Made by a program: the position numbers and the translations under genes. Shown piece after piece: positions 30,652 through 38,234 of a stretch of 39,889 nt of DNA. This stretch comes from a virus: positions 1-39,889 of the IMG/VR virus record IMGVR_UViG_3300022818_000071. One strand, 5' to 3'. The notes under the pieces were generated by a model. That model did not search any database. It saw nothing but the letters and a program-made list of their open reading frames with translations, and had not been told where the DNA came from. Numbering within the stretch: the stretch's first letter is position 1; each line of letters starts with the position of its first letter.

Positions 30652-31959
30652 ATGAAATTAATTTTAAACGTTGATGCCAATGTGTTTCCAAATCGCCATA
30701 AAGCAGGAGATATGGTTGAGATTCCCGACAACCTCGCCATGAGGTGGATCAACGCTGGCAAAGCGCATTACCCTGGCTACTGGGAGTTTAGAAAAACCAG
30801 TGAATTTAAACACTTATCTAAACAACGTCAGTCTGAGGCATTAAATCTAAATGTGATCTGCTCTGGCCTGATGTATGGCTATTCCGGTTTCGCCGAAGCA
30901 ATGAGAAATATAGCATACTCGTTATACATGAAGGGTTGCTATGTTTCAGTGCAGCCACACGACCATGTCAGCAGTGATATTCTAAATACTGAAAAGGGTA
31001 GAGTTATCAATATGTTGCAAACTTCTACTCTCAAAAATAACTATAAATCTGTACGTATTACAATGACCTCTCCCTTAGGGGTTGTACATAAAGGCGATTC
31101 ATACCGTATAGGTTATGTAATGTTTGAAACACAAGAGACACCGAAAGTCTTTATTGATTCATTGATGATAAATACAGACGAACTCTGGGTTCCTTCAACT
31201 TTTAACTTAAATAATTTTACTAAAGCAGGTTATACACACCCTATATTTTGTATGCCTTTAGGTGTTGACATAGACAGGTTTAATCCTGATACAGTCAAAC
31301 CTTTGGAAATTGGAGTGGGTAATAAGTTTACATTCCTATCTATTATGGGTTGGAGTGCAAGAAAAGGTGTAGACATCCTCATGGAGGCTTATTTAAGGGA
31401 ATTTAATAGTAGTGATAATACTGTTTTATATCTAAAGGGTGGCTGGTATACACAGGAAAAAGCCAGGAACGAAGTTAATCAAATAATCTCTAAAATTGGC
31501 AAAACAGACCCGCCCGAAATCAAGATTGATTTTAACCTTTACAATGATGCACAATTGCCGGGATTATATAAAAGCGCTGATTGTTTTGTTCTACCAAGTT
31601 TAGGTGAAGGCTGGGGATTAGATTACACCGAGGCTATGGCTATGGCATTACCGACTATAGGTACAAGGGCAACAAGCCAATTGGATTTTATGAATGATAA
31701 GAATAGTTTTTTAATAGATGTTGCGGAGTATCGACCAGAACCAGCGACTTGGTGGATTTGCCCTCAGTATAAGAATGAAGATTTTGCAATACCCTCAATG
31801 GAACATTTACAGAAATTAATGAGGCGAGTTTATACCGACAAAGAATTGGCTGATAAAAGAGGCAAGCAGGCAAGAAAAGATATGGTTAAGAAATGGCAGT
31901 GGAAGCATGCTTGCGCCAAGTGGTATCGACGACTAAAAGAATTAGAGATTAATTTATAA
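30652..31959 (+). CDS. GT4-like glycosyltransferase with fused capsid-adjacent domain
   Basis: The 435-aa protein starts with residues 1-45 similar to the upstream protein (KLILNVD ... GDMVEIPDNLAMRWINAG). From about residue 65 comes a GT-B fold: Rossmann half with CSGLMYGYSGFAEAMRN, then YKSADCFVLPSLGEGWGLDYTEAMA. The EX7E pair is E319 and E327, as in retaining GT4 enzymes using nucleotide sugars. It is cotranscribed with capsid genes. The fused domain suggests capsid-associated glycosylation; the acceptor is unknown. Confidence 0.85.
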   Translation: MKLILNVDANVFPNRHKAGDMVEIPDNLAMRWINAGKAHYPGYWEFRKTSEFKHLSKQRQSEALNLNVICSGLMYGYSGFAEAMRNIAYSLYMKGCYVSVQPHDHVSSDILNTEKGRVINMLQTSTLKNNYKSVRITMTSPLGVVHKGDSYRIGYVMFETQETPKVFIDSLMINTDELWVPSTFNLNNFTKAGYTHPIFCMPLGVDIDRFNPDTVKPLEIGVGNKFTFLSIMGWSARKGVDILMEAYLREFNSSDNTVLYLKGGWYTQEKARNEVNQIISKIGKTDPPEIKIDFNLYNDAQLPGLYKSADCFVLPSLGEGWGLDYTEAMAMALPTIGTRATSQLDFMNDKNSFLIDVAEYRPEPATWWICPQYKNEDFAIPSMEHLQKLMRRVYTDKELADKRGKQARKDMVKKWQWKHACAKWYRRLKELEINL

Positions 31960-31960
31960 C

Positions 31961-31989
31961 TTGACATATTGCAATCTTTATATTATGAT
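31961..31989 (+). promoter_or_regulatory. Repeated-type promoter, copy 2
   Basis: TTGACA (31961-31966), 17 nt, TATGAT (31984-31989), preceded by CTTTATAT. It drives the YopX gene at 32022 with leader AAAGGAGTCTAT. The -35 lies within 2 nt of the glycosyltransferase stop. Confidence 0.9.
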
Positions 31990-32021
31990 GGATATATTAT
32001 TTAATATAAAGGAGTCTATTT

Positions 32022-32396
32022 ATGAGAGAAATTAAGTTTAGGGCATGGGATAAAGATAATAAATTGATGTGCGGTATTAATGGTATTTATCAGGGGGTAT
32101 ATGAACCAGATAAATTAGAATTTGATATTTTTAACGAAAAAACGGGGTATCAAATTTATCATGTGTTACAAGATGAAGATATTAAAGTTATGCAATTTAC
32201 AGGCTTACTAGATAAGAACGACAAGGAAATTTATGAAGGTGATATAGTAACAGAAGATGATGAAATAGGACTTGTCAGATATGGTGATGGTATGTTTTAT
32301 GCCTTTAACTACGGTTTTGAACATGCAATATTATCATCTCCAAAAGATTTAGAAGTTATCGGCAATAAATTTGAAAATCCTGAACTCTTAGAATAA
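32022..32396 (+). CDS. YopX-family protein, copy 1
   Basis: The 124-aa protein begins MREIKFRAWDKDNKLM and has VMQFTGLLDKNDKEIYEGDIV and LEVIGNKFENPELL, the YopX family signature. YopX proteins are common in phages; their role is unknown. This is a paralogue of the gene at 38235. It is the single gene of a promoter-terminator cassette. Confidence 0.93.
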   Translation: MREIKFRAWDKDNKLMCGINGIYQGVYEPDKLEFDIFNEKTGYQIYHVLQDEDIKVMQFTGLLDKNDKEIYEGDIVTEDDEIGLVRYGDGMFYAFNYGFEHAILSSPKDLEVIGNKFENPELLE

Positions 32397-32423
32397 TAAA
32401 CATTACAATTTAATATTACTAAG

Positions 32424-32447
32424 GCACTCGAAAGGGTGCTTTTTTTA
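32424..32447 (+). terminator. Terminator of the YopX cassette 1
   Basis: GCACTC pairs with GGGTGC (one G-U) on a GAAA tetraloop, followed by T8. The T-run runs into ATTGGA, the weak ribosome site of the next gene. Confidence 0.85.
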
Positions 32448-32460
32448 TTGGATAAACATT

Positions 32461-33267
32461 ATGATAAATTATATCACCGGCGCAAATGGTTTCGTAGGCT
32501 CACACTTAGTAAAAGCCTTAGAAGATGTTACACCCTTAGAGGATATTGTCTGTATCCCTCACACTGAGATAATGGACACTAAACTTGAACCGTTTGATAA
32601 TCTTTATTTTCTGTCGACTTATGGCAATATGTATTTTCAATATGGTGATAAAATTCTGCAAGCGAATGTTATTGATTTAATTCATCTGTTACTGGAAGCC
32701 AAAAGTTGTGGGTTTAAATTCTTTGTTTACATAAGCACATCATCTGTAGAATTACCAATTCAGACCATGTATTCGAGAACTAAAAAAGCAGCAGAAGAAA
32801 TATTACTATCATTTATTGAAAATTATAATCTGCCAATTTGCATAATTAGACCATTTAGCATAACCGGAGTTGGCGAGCAGAAAGAACATCTTATCCCGAC
32901 ATTAATCAGGTCATGTTTTACCGGTGAACTTGTAAACTTTGTACCCGAACCTATGCACGATTATATCGACGTAAATGACGTTGTTTCAGAAATATTACAG
33001 TTATCGGCTTCTTGTTCTAAAGGAATATTTAGACTAGGCAATAGTTTCGGTGTATCAAACGCAGAGGTTTTAAAGTTAGTAGAAGAAGCCACGGCTTCTA
33101 AAGGCGGTAAGAAAGCCAATATTAATATAGTGGATAGTTTGCGTCCTTACGACAGCAAAGACTGGTTTGCAAAAGATTACATATCAAGAGAGCATTGGAC
33201 TCAACGTAGACCCCTAAATGACACTATAGAGGCGATGGTAGATGATTATTTATTGCTTGACATATAG
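32461..33267 (+). CDS. SDR-type nucleotide-sugar epimerase/dehydratase
   Basis: The 268-aa enzyme has the Rossmann motif TGANGFVGSHL (residues 6-16), a YSRTKKA (Tyr-x3-Lys) active site near residue 103-107, and the IIRPFSITGVGEQ substrate loop. It belongs to the extended SDR family that converts NDP-sugars (4-epimerases, 4,6-dehydratases or reductases). A Ser/Thr upstream, STSSVE, completes the triad. The product sugar could feed the glycosyltransferases of the island. Confidence 0.88.
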   Translation: MINYITGANGFVGSHLVKALEDVTPLEDIVCIPHTEIMDTKLEPFDNLYFLSTYGNMYFQYGDKILQANVIDLIHLLLEAKSCGFKFFVYISTSSVELPIQTMYSRTKKAAEEILLSFIENYNLPICIIRPFSITGVGEQKEHLIPTLIRSCFTGELVNFVPEPMHDYIDVNDVVSEILQLSASCSKGIFRLGNSFGVSNAEVLKLVEEATASKGGKKANINIVDSLRPYDSKDWFAKDYISREHWTQRRPLNDTIEAMVDDYLLLDI

Positions 33268-33285
33268 CAATCTTTATATTATGAT
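33257..33285 (+). promoter_or_regulatory. Repeated-type promoter, copy 3 (leaderless)
   Basis: TTGACA (33257-33262), 17 nt, TATGAT (33280-33285). The start codon ATG lies at 33292, only 7 nt after the -10, so transcription should begin at or next to the A of ATG. The -35 overlaps the last codons of the epimerase gene. Confidence 0.85.
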
Positions 33286-33291
33286 ATAACT

Positions 33292-33945
33292 ATGGATAAA
33301 ATTAAAGTTCTTAACTTATATGCTGGTATAGGTGGCAATAGAAAACTATGGGAAAATGTTGATGTAACTGCAGTGGAGTTAAATCCTAAAATAGCCAAGA
33401 TATATCAAGACTTCTTTCCCGATGACAAAGTTATAGTTACTGACGCACACCAGTATTTATTAGAACACTATCAAGAGTTTGATTTTATTTGGAGTTCACC
33501 ACCATGCCCAAGCCATAGCAGAATGAGATTTTTGAAGAACAACTTTAAAGAGGCAGTTAAAAAATACCCCGATATGCAATTATATGAGGAAATTATTTAT
33601 CTAAAACATTTCTTTAAGGGTAAGTGGGTAGTAGAAAATGTAATAAGTTATTATGAACCATTAATTATACCTCTAAAATCCGATAATCATTATTTCTGGA
33701 GCAATTTTATAATTAATGCACAATGCAGTAAAAATGATAGGGGGATAAGAGGACAAACACCACTTAGTTATAATTATGAATATAATGGTTTTGATTTGTC
33801 AAACCTCGATATACCCAACAGTTTTAAAAAAAATGTTTTAAACAACTGTGTTAAACCTGAACTGGGATATAATATCTTCACCTGTGCCTTCCCTGATAAC
33901 AAAATTACATTAAAAGATTTTACAAAACAATTAGTATTGGCTTGA
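33292..33945 (+). CDS. C5-cytosine DNA methyltransferase, compact
   Basis: The 217-aa enzyme has motif I LNLYAGIGGN (7-16), motif IV PPC (catalytic Cys72), motif VI VVENV (113-117), and a motif X-like NCVKPELGYNIF near the end. It transfers methyl from SAM to cytosine C5. At 217 aa it is far shorter than usual (over 300), with a minimal recognition domain. It may protect DNA from restriction. Its promoter and missing Shine-Dalgarno point to leaderless translation. Confidence 0.82.
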   Translation: MDKIKVLNLYAGIGGNRKLWENVDVTAVELNPKIAKIYQDFFPDDKVIVTDAHQYLLEHYQEFDFIWSSPPCPSHSRMRFLKNNFKEAVKKYPDMQLYEEIIYLKHFFKGKWVVENVISYYEPLIIPLKSDNHYFWSNFIINAQCSKNDRGIRGQTPLSYNYEYNGFDLSNLDIPNSFKKNVLNNCVKPELGYNIFTCAFPDNKITLKDFTKQLVLA

Positions 33946-33970
33946 CATCACAACATCTTTATATTATGAT
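33942..33970 (+). promoter_or_regulatory. Repeated-type promoter, copy 4
   Basis: TTGACA (33942-33947), 17 nt, TATGAT (33965-33970), spacer end CTTTATAT. The -35 overlaps the methyltransferase stop. Leader AAGGGAGTCTATT precedes the GTG at 34002. Confidence 0.9.
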
Positions 33971-34001
33971 AGATATATTAATTAATATAAGGGAGTCTAT
34001 T

Positions 34002-34187
34002 GTGGCGATTGACAAGGATAAGCTAAGCAATAAATTGAATGAAGTATTTACTTTAGAGAATGATAAAGAAGGACATTATCAAATGGTTTTTTATGTTCAT
34101 ACCGATGGAATACAGACAAGGGAAGCAGCAAAAAAATCTTTGATTAAGCATTTAGTAGATGAAATAATATTAGAGGTGTCCAAATGA
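34002..34187 (+). CDS. 61-aa protein, unknown
   Basis: The start is GTG 34002, 6 nt after AAGGGAG in the conserved leader; the longer frame would run through the promoter. The product (LSNKLNEVFTLENDKEGHYQ, C-terminal helix KHLVDEIILEV) has no known domain. Its stop overlaps the next ATG. Confidence 0.6.
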   Translation: MAIDKDKLSNKLNEVFTLENDKEGHYQMVFYVHTDGIQTREAAKKSLIKHLVDEIILEVSK

Positions 34188-34312
34188 ATCTTAATAACCA
34201 CGCAATTTTTATATTGATGGCAGTAATTATTGTTATTACAGTTGTAATGTTGCTATTTCTTGTAATAGCCATTATAAGAAATCCCTGGGTTTTTAGGAGG
34301 AAAAATGAATAA
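34184..34312 (+). CDS. 42-aa single-pass membrane peptide
   Basis: ATG 34184 overlaps the previous stop (ATGA). One hydrophobic helix (residues 8-30, AIFILMAVIIVITVVMLLFL) is followed by RNPWVFRRKN, a positively charged inside tail. Small membrane peptides in such cassettes can be superinfection or host-takeover factors; nothing specific is visible. Confidence 0.55.
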   Translation: MNLNNHAIFILMAVIIVITVVMLLFLVIAIIRNPWVFRRKNE

Positions 34313-34424
34313 ACCAAAAACTATTATTGATTTTGAATTATCAGATAAATTGCTAAATGGCCTTAGAGAAATAAATTTAAAATATCATGGCTTAAAAAAG
34401 AATGATATTGTACCAAGTTGTTGA
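34305..34424 (+). CDS. 39-aa protein, possibly first part of a frameshifted gene
   Basis: ATG 34305 follows TTAGGAGG. The product MNKPKTIIDFELSD ... GLKKNDIVPSC stops early. The overlapping next frame begins in the same sense (YQVVDIEKGL) just where this one ends. A 1-nt indel would join them into one ~75-aa protein. It may be a real stop or an assembly error. Confidence 0.45.
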   Translation: MNKPKTIIDFELSDKLLNGLREINLKYHGLKKNDIVPSC

Positions 34425-34527
34425 TATTGAAAAAGGTTTAAACAGTAGGTATAAAATTAAGAATATTATTACTGATGACAATGGCATAAATAGTAAAATG
34501 GAACTACAAAAGGTTGAAACAAAATAA
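34402..34527 (+). CDS. 41-aa frame, possible second half of the frameshifted gene
   Basis: The frame ATG 34402 to TAA 34527 encodes YQVVDIEKGLNSRYKIKN and a short basic tail. Its own start has a poor ribosome site, so translation alone is doubtful. Together with the preceding frame it would make a continuous small protein. The terminator at 34551 ends the cassette. Confidence 0.4.
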   Translation: MILYQVVDIEKGLNSRYKIKNIITDDNGINSKMELQKVETK

Positions 34528-34550
34528 AGTAAATTAAATATTAACATTAA

Positions 34551-34575
34551 GCATCTCAGTCGAGGTGCTTTTTTT
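34551..34575 (+). terminator. Terminator of cassette 4
   Basis: GCATCTC pairs with GAGGTGC (one T-G) on AGTC, followed by T7. The T-run merges into ATTGGA before the transketolase gene. Confidence 0.85.
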
Positions 34576-34589
34576 ATTGGACAAACATT

Positions 34590-35207
34590 ATGTTAAATAA
34601 ACTTGAAAAAAGGATTATCGATTTATCCTATAAGCATAAATTATCACATATCGGAAGTTGCCTAAGTGTCGTTAATTGTCTTGATGAGATTTACGAAGTC
34701 AAGTGGAAAGATGAGCCGTTTATATTATCGAATGGTCACGCTGGACTCGCTTTATATACTATACTCGAAGAACACGAAGGCAAGGACGCTGAATATCTAT
34801 TAAAGAAACATGGTACACACCCTAACAGATGTTTAGAGGATAAGATATATTGTTCCACTGGTTCACTAGGCATGGGGCTTAGTGTTGCCGTAGGAATGGC
34901 TATAGCAGACCGCAAGAGAAATGTGTTTGTAACTATTTCAGACGGTGAGGCATCGGAAGGCTCAATTTGGGAAGCCTTAAGCGTAGCATCTGATTTTAAA
35001 CTGACTAACTTAAAAATATTCTGTATCGGAAATGGGTACAGTGCGCTAAGGGAAGTAGATTTAGATCAGTTAGATGCCAGACTTAATGCTTTCTATCCTG
35101 TTACGATGATAAGAGCCGACATGAGTAAATACCCTGAATGGTTGCAAGGGTTGAGCGGACATTATTGTGTACTAAATGAGGTGCAATATGCGCAGATTAT
35201 TCGCTGA
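34590..35207 (+). CDS. Transketolase-like thiamine-diphosphate subunit, N-terminal
   Basis: The 205-aa protein covers the TPP-binding (PP) domain: SHIGSCLS (His20), ILSNGH (His50), GTHPN, TGSLGMGLSVAVGMAIAD, and SDGEASEGSIWEA (117-129) with Asn148, the metal-binding GDG-N motif (here SDG). Standalone N-subunits in anaerobes have about 270 aa. It starts at a terminator-coupled ribosome site and overlaps the C-subunit gene. Together they could transfer two-carbon units between sugars. The family match is strong; the substrate is unknown. Confidence 0.88.
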   Translation: MLNKLEKRIIDLSYKHKLSHIGSCLSVVNCLDEIYEVKWKDEPFILSNGHAGLALYTILEEHEGKDAEYLLKKHGTHPNRCLEDKIYCSTGSLGMGLSVAVGMAIADRKRNVFVTISDGEASEGSIWEALSVASDFKLTNLKIFCIGNGYSALREVDLDQLDARLNAFYPVTMIRADMSKYPEWLQGLSGHYCVLNEVQYAQIIR

Positions 35208-35661
35208 TGAGTTACTAAAATATGCCAAAGAAGACAAGAACATTGTAGTAGTATCCTTCGACTTAGGCTATAAACTATGGGATGAATTTGCTAAGCTACC
35301 GGAGCAGTTTTATAACGTTGGCGCTTCGGAAATGGCAGGTACTGGAATTGCCGTAGGACTGGCCTTATCAGGTAAAAAAGTATTCTGTTATTCAATTACA
35401 AACTTCTTACTTTACAGACCGTTTGAGTTTATAAGAAATTTTATAGACTACGAAAAAATACCTGTTTGTTTAGTGGGCTCAGGTAGAGGTGAAGATTATT
35501 CAGATGACGGTATAACTCACTGGTCGGAGGATGCAGGAGATGTTTTAAATACCTTACCGAGCATTATTCAATACTGGCCTGGGATTAAGGATGAAATACC
35601 ATATATGCTTAACGAAATTTTAACTAATAATAAACCAAGTTTTATAAGTTTAAAAAGATAA
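35188..35661 (+). CDS. Transketolase-like subunit, pyrimidine-binding domain only
   Basis: The start ATG 35188 follows GAGGTG; 157 aa. It has the Pyr domain: YNVGASEMAGTGIAVGLAL with the catalytic Glu48, and DGITHWSED with His111, the conserved transketolase His. Usual C-subunits have about 310 aa; the third domain is missing. The N-subunit overlaps by 20 nt, so a heteromer is likely. Two-subunit mini-enzymes of this size exist for sulfopyruvate and phosphonopyruvate decarboxylases, but the residues here are transketolase-like. Confidence 0.86.
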   Translation: MRRLFADELLKYAKEDKNIVVVSFDLGYKLWDEFAKLPEQFYNVGASEMAGTGIAVGLALSGKKVFCYSITNFLLYRPFEFIRNFIDYEKIPVCLVGSGRGEDYSDDGITHWSEDAGDVLNTLPSIIQYWPGIKDEIPYMLNEILTNNKPSFISLKR

Positions 35662-35678
35662 TATGTTGAAGGAGAATA

Positions 35679-35801
35679 ATGAGCGTTGAAGATTTTTTAG
35701 CAATAGAGATGGATAAGATAGAAGACCCACAAACAAAATTAGTATTTAGACTTTTACGCAGTGAACTATTAGGAAAAATTATCGATGTCAAAAGCAAATA
35801 G
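35679..35801 (+). CDS. 40-aa acidic helical peptide
   Basis: ATG 35679 follows AAGGAG. The product (VEDFLAIEMDKIEDP, LVFRLLRSELLGKIID) is helical and acidic. No homologue is recognised. It lies in the sugar gene island. Confidence 0.45.
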   Translation: MSVEDFLAIEMDKIEDPQTKLVFRLLRSELLGKIIDVKSK

Positions 35802-35834
35802 CAGAATATCAAACTTTAGTAAACAAGAGGTAAT

Positions 35835-36038
35835 ATGTTACAAGTTAGCGATAAAGAAAGAAAATTAACAATTATCACAAGGTATGTTTGTGAAAAAATG
35901 ATTACAGATTTGTATAATCATGACTCAACGTTGGAAGATTTTATAAGAAAAAGTTATGCAGGTAATAAGGAATTTGACTATATCGATGGATCTTTTAATA
36001 TCCCAATAAAAATATATATTCCAGAATCAGAGGAGTAA
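35835..36038 (+). CDS. 67-aa protein, unknown
   Basis: ATG 35835 follows AGAGG. The product has a helical start (ITRYVCEKMITDLYNHD) and a beta end (IPIKIYIPESEE). It ends 1 nt before the FkbM gene. Function unknown. Confidence 0.5.
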   Translation: MLQVSDKERKLTIITRYVCEKMITDLYNHDSTLEDFIRKSYAGNKEFDYIDGSFNIPIKIYIPESEE

Positions 36039-36039
36039 T

Positions 36040-36693
36040 ATGCTATCTGCTTTATTTTATCCAAAAGGAACACCCGAAAGCCCGATTAGATTTGATGAAC
36101 TTTACATCCCTCACATTTACAGGGAAGTTTATATCGAATGTGTTTACTCACCGGCTTTTATTAATAGAAGCAATATGGTTGTAATTGACATAGGCGCCAA
36201 TATCGGTATAGTCTCAGCTTTTATGAGAGATTATGCTAAGAAAGTCTATGCTATCGAGCCTAATGTAGATAGTTTTGAAGCCTTAAAGCAGAATAAAGTA
36301 TATAACAACTGGGATAATGTTGAAATATTTGATTGTGCTATTGGTAATATTGACGGTGAAATGATGTTGAATGAATTTGCCGGTAATCGCACCATGCATT
36401 CTTTGACTACAGATTACAAGCAGGGTGGGAAAATGGTTAAGACCGTTTCAATGGACACATTCTTTGCGGATAACAATATTAATGAAGTGGACTTTGTAAA
36501 ACTTGACGTAGAAGGTGGGGAACAGTTTATATTAACTTCACCTGGATTTTTAGCAGTAGCAAGCAAGATTAAGTCAATGGCAATAGAATTTCATTACCCT
36601 GGATGGGAAGGATTAGTAAGCCATCTGGAAAGTTTAGGTTTTAAATCTCAAAGGATACCAAGCAGCGCGATTATTGTATATTTCACAAGATGA
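36040..36693 (+). CDS. FkbM-family SAM-dependent methyltransferase
   Basis: The 217-aa protein has VVIDIGANIGIVSAF (SAM loop, D50), VYAIEPNVDSFEAL, and VDFVKLDVEGGEQFIL, the FkbM signature. FkbM enzymes O-methylate sugars or polyketides and are frequent in surface-polysaccharide clusters. Linked to glycosyltransferases by ATGA overlap downstream, it probably methylates a transferred sugar. Confidence 0.92.
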   Translation: MLSALFYPKGTPESPIRFDELYIPHIYREVYIECVYSPAFINRSNMVVIDIGANIGIVSAFMRDYAKKVYAIEPNVDSFEALKQNKVYNNWDNVEIFDCAIGNIDGEMMLNEFAGNRTMHSLTTDYKQGGKMVKTVSMDTFFADNNINEVDFVKLDVEGGEQFILTSPGFLAVASKIKSMAIEFHYPGWEGLVSHLESLGFKSQRIPSSAIIVYFTR

Positions 36694-37409
36694 CAAAAGA
36701 GAGAGTTTGTTTTTATAGTTACGTTAGTGATGAGTATTACGAGGGCATAGGAACTCCCAAACTGATCAACAGTTTTCATTATTGGCATCCCGACATCGAC
36801 CTTATAATATTCAGGCAAGACACGATTGAAAAAGTCTTTACCGAAAAGAATCTTTACTTTGAGAACGCCAAGCCTACTTTTGCCAAGTTATTAACCGATG
36901 ATTACGATCTGATTGTCAGTATAGACGCTGATACTATAATCACAGCCCGACTTGATGAGATTTTAAAAGATGATTACGAGGTCGGCAGCGTTACACAGTT
37001 TTGCGATATATCACAGCCTAACGTTGAGAATGTGACCGCAGAAATGTATGTGCAGGCCGGACTTGTTGCCTCAAGGAATAAACTATTCTGGGATAGGTGG
37101 GAATATGCCAATAAAGATAGCGAAAAGTACATCTATAAGGAACAGGATATACTTAACCTAGTCTGGTATAACGACGCGGAAGTCTCTCAAATGAGCAAGA
37201 GAATCTTTGACGCAGGTAAGGATTATTATGGTACGAAGTCTCTAGGCAAGGAAAGCCAATTTTATATAAAAGCCGATAAACTAATGTGCAACGGTGAGCA
37301 GGTGTTTATGTATCATAACGCAAGAGGTCATTATATGCCTAAGTTACAATTTGACCAGTTGGGGTTTAATGACGATGTTATAGAATACTTGAATAGGATT
37401 GCAGGGTAA
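36690..37409 (+). CDS. Glycosyltransferase, GT-A fold with DxD motif
   Basis: The 239-aa protein starts RVCFYSYVSDEYYEGI and has LIVSIDADTIITARLDEIL, with the DxD metal/nucleotide-sugar motif DAD at about residue 89-91. Then a run MYVQAGLVASRNKLFWDRW and a C-terminal YHNARGHYMP. This resembles GT8-like or related short transferases. It overlaps the FkbM gene and abuts the methylase gene. Acceptor unknown. Confidence 0.82.
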   Translation: MTKERVCFYSYVSDEYYEGIGTPKLINSFHYWHPDIDLIIFRQDTIEKVFTEKNLYFENAKPTFAKLLTDDYDLIVSIDADTIITARLDEILKDDYEVGSVTQFCDISQPNVENVTAEMYVQAGLVASRNKLFWDRWEYANKDSEKYIYKEQDILNLVWYNDAEVSQMSKRIFDAGKDYYGTKSLGKESQFYIKADKLMCNGEQVFMYHNARGHYMPKLQFDQLGFNDDVIEYLNRIAG

Positions 37410-38174
37410 ATGTTAGAACTTAACCGTGTTTATCAGGGGGATTGCCTTGACCTCATGAATGATATTCCAGACAAGTCAATAGACATGATACTTTGCGATT
37501 TACCTTATGGTACTACTGCTTGTAAGTGGGATACTATAATTCCTTACGAACCATTATGGTTGCAATATAAAAGAATTATTAAAGATAATGGTGCAATAGT
37601 TTTAACAGCAAGTCAACCTTTTACAAGTGCTTTGGTAGTGTCAAATATCAAGATGTTCAAATATTGCTGGGTATGGAATAAGGGCAAATGTAGTGGTTTT
37701 TTAAATGCTAAAAATGCTCCCATGAAAAAAGTGGAGGATATTGTTATATTTAGTAAAGGTACTACAGCTAACAAAAGTTTAAATTTGATGCAGTATTATC
37801 CACAGGGGTTAATATCTTATAATATAAAAAAGAAAAATTATAACCGCAAAAATGATTCGACAACAGGAACAAGACTATGTGGGGATAAGTGGTTACAAGA
37901 ATGGAAAAACTATCACAACACATTATTTTCAATAAGCTACGAAACAAAACCATTACACCCTACACAGAAACCTGTTGCCTTATTTGAGTATCTTATTAAA
38001 ACATACACAAACGAGAATGAAATAGTTTTAGATAATTGTATCGGCTCAGGAACGACGGCAGTTGCTTGTATGCAAACTAACCGTAATTATATCGGCATGG
38101 AATTAGAAGAAAAATATGTAGAGATAGCGAATAAGAGAATTAATGAATTTACTCAACAATTAGTTTTTTCTTGA
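37410..38174 (+). CDS. DNA adenine-N6/cytosine-N4 methyltransferase (beta class)
   Basis: The 254-aa enzyme has motif IV DLPYG (30-34) first, and motif I LDNCIGSGTTAVACM near residues 207-221, with EKYVEIANKRI after, the beta-class order. DLPY is a known variant of DPPY. It modifies phage DNA at short sites. Its stop overlaps promoter copy 5. Confidence 0.92.
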   Translation: MLELNRVYQGDCLDLMNDIPDKSIDMILCDLPYGTTACKWDTIIPYEPLWLQYKRIIKDNGAIVLTASQPFTSALVVSNIKMFKYCWVWNKGKCSGFLNAKNAPMKKVEDIVIFSKGTTANKSLNLMQYYPQGLISYNIKKKNYNRKNDSTTGTRLCGDKWLQEWKNYHNTLFSISYETKPLHPTQKPVALFEYLIKTYTNENEIVLDNCIGSGTTAVACMQTNRNYIGMELEEKYVEIANKRINEFTQQLVFS

Positions 38175-38199
38175 CAAACTGACATCTTTATATTATGAT
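38171..38199 (+). promoter_or_regulatory. Repeated-type promoter, copy 5
   Basis: TTGACA (38171-38176), 17 nt, TATGAT (38194-38199), with CTTTATAT before the -10. Leader AAAGGAGTCTATAT leads to the second YopX gene. Confidence 0.9.
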
Positions 38200-38234
38200 A
38201 GACTTACAATAATTAATTTAAAAGGAGTCTATAT

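Noticed and set aside
33942-34001. N-terminal extension of the 61-aa gene through ATG 33942
   Set aside because: It would translate the promoter; the GTG at 34002 has the conserved ribosome site.
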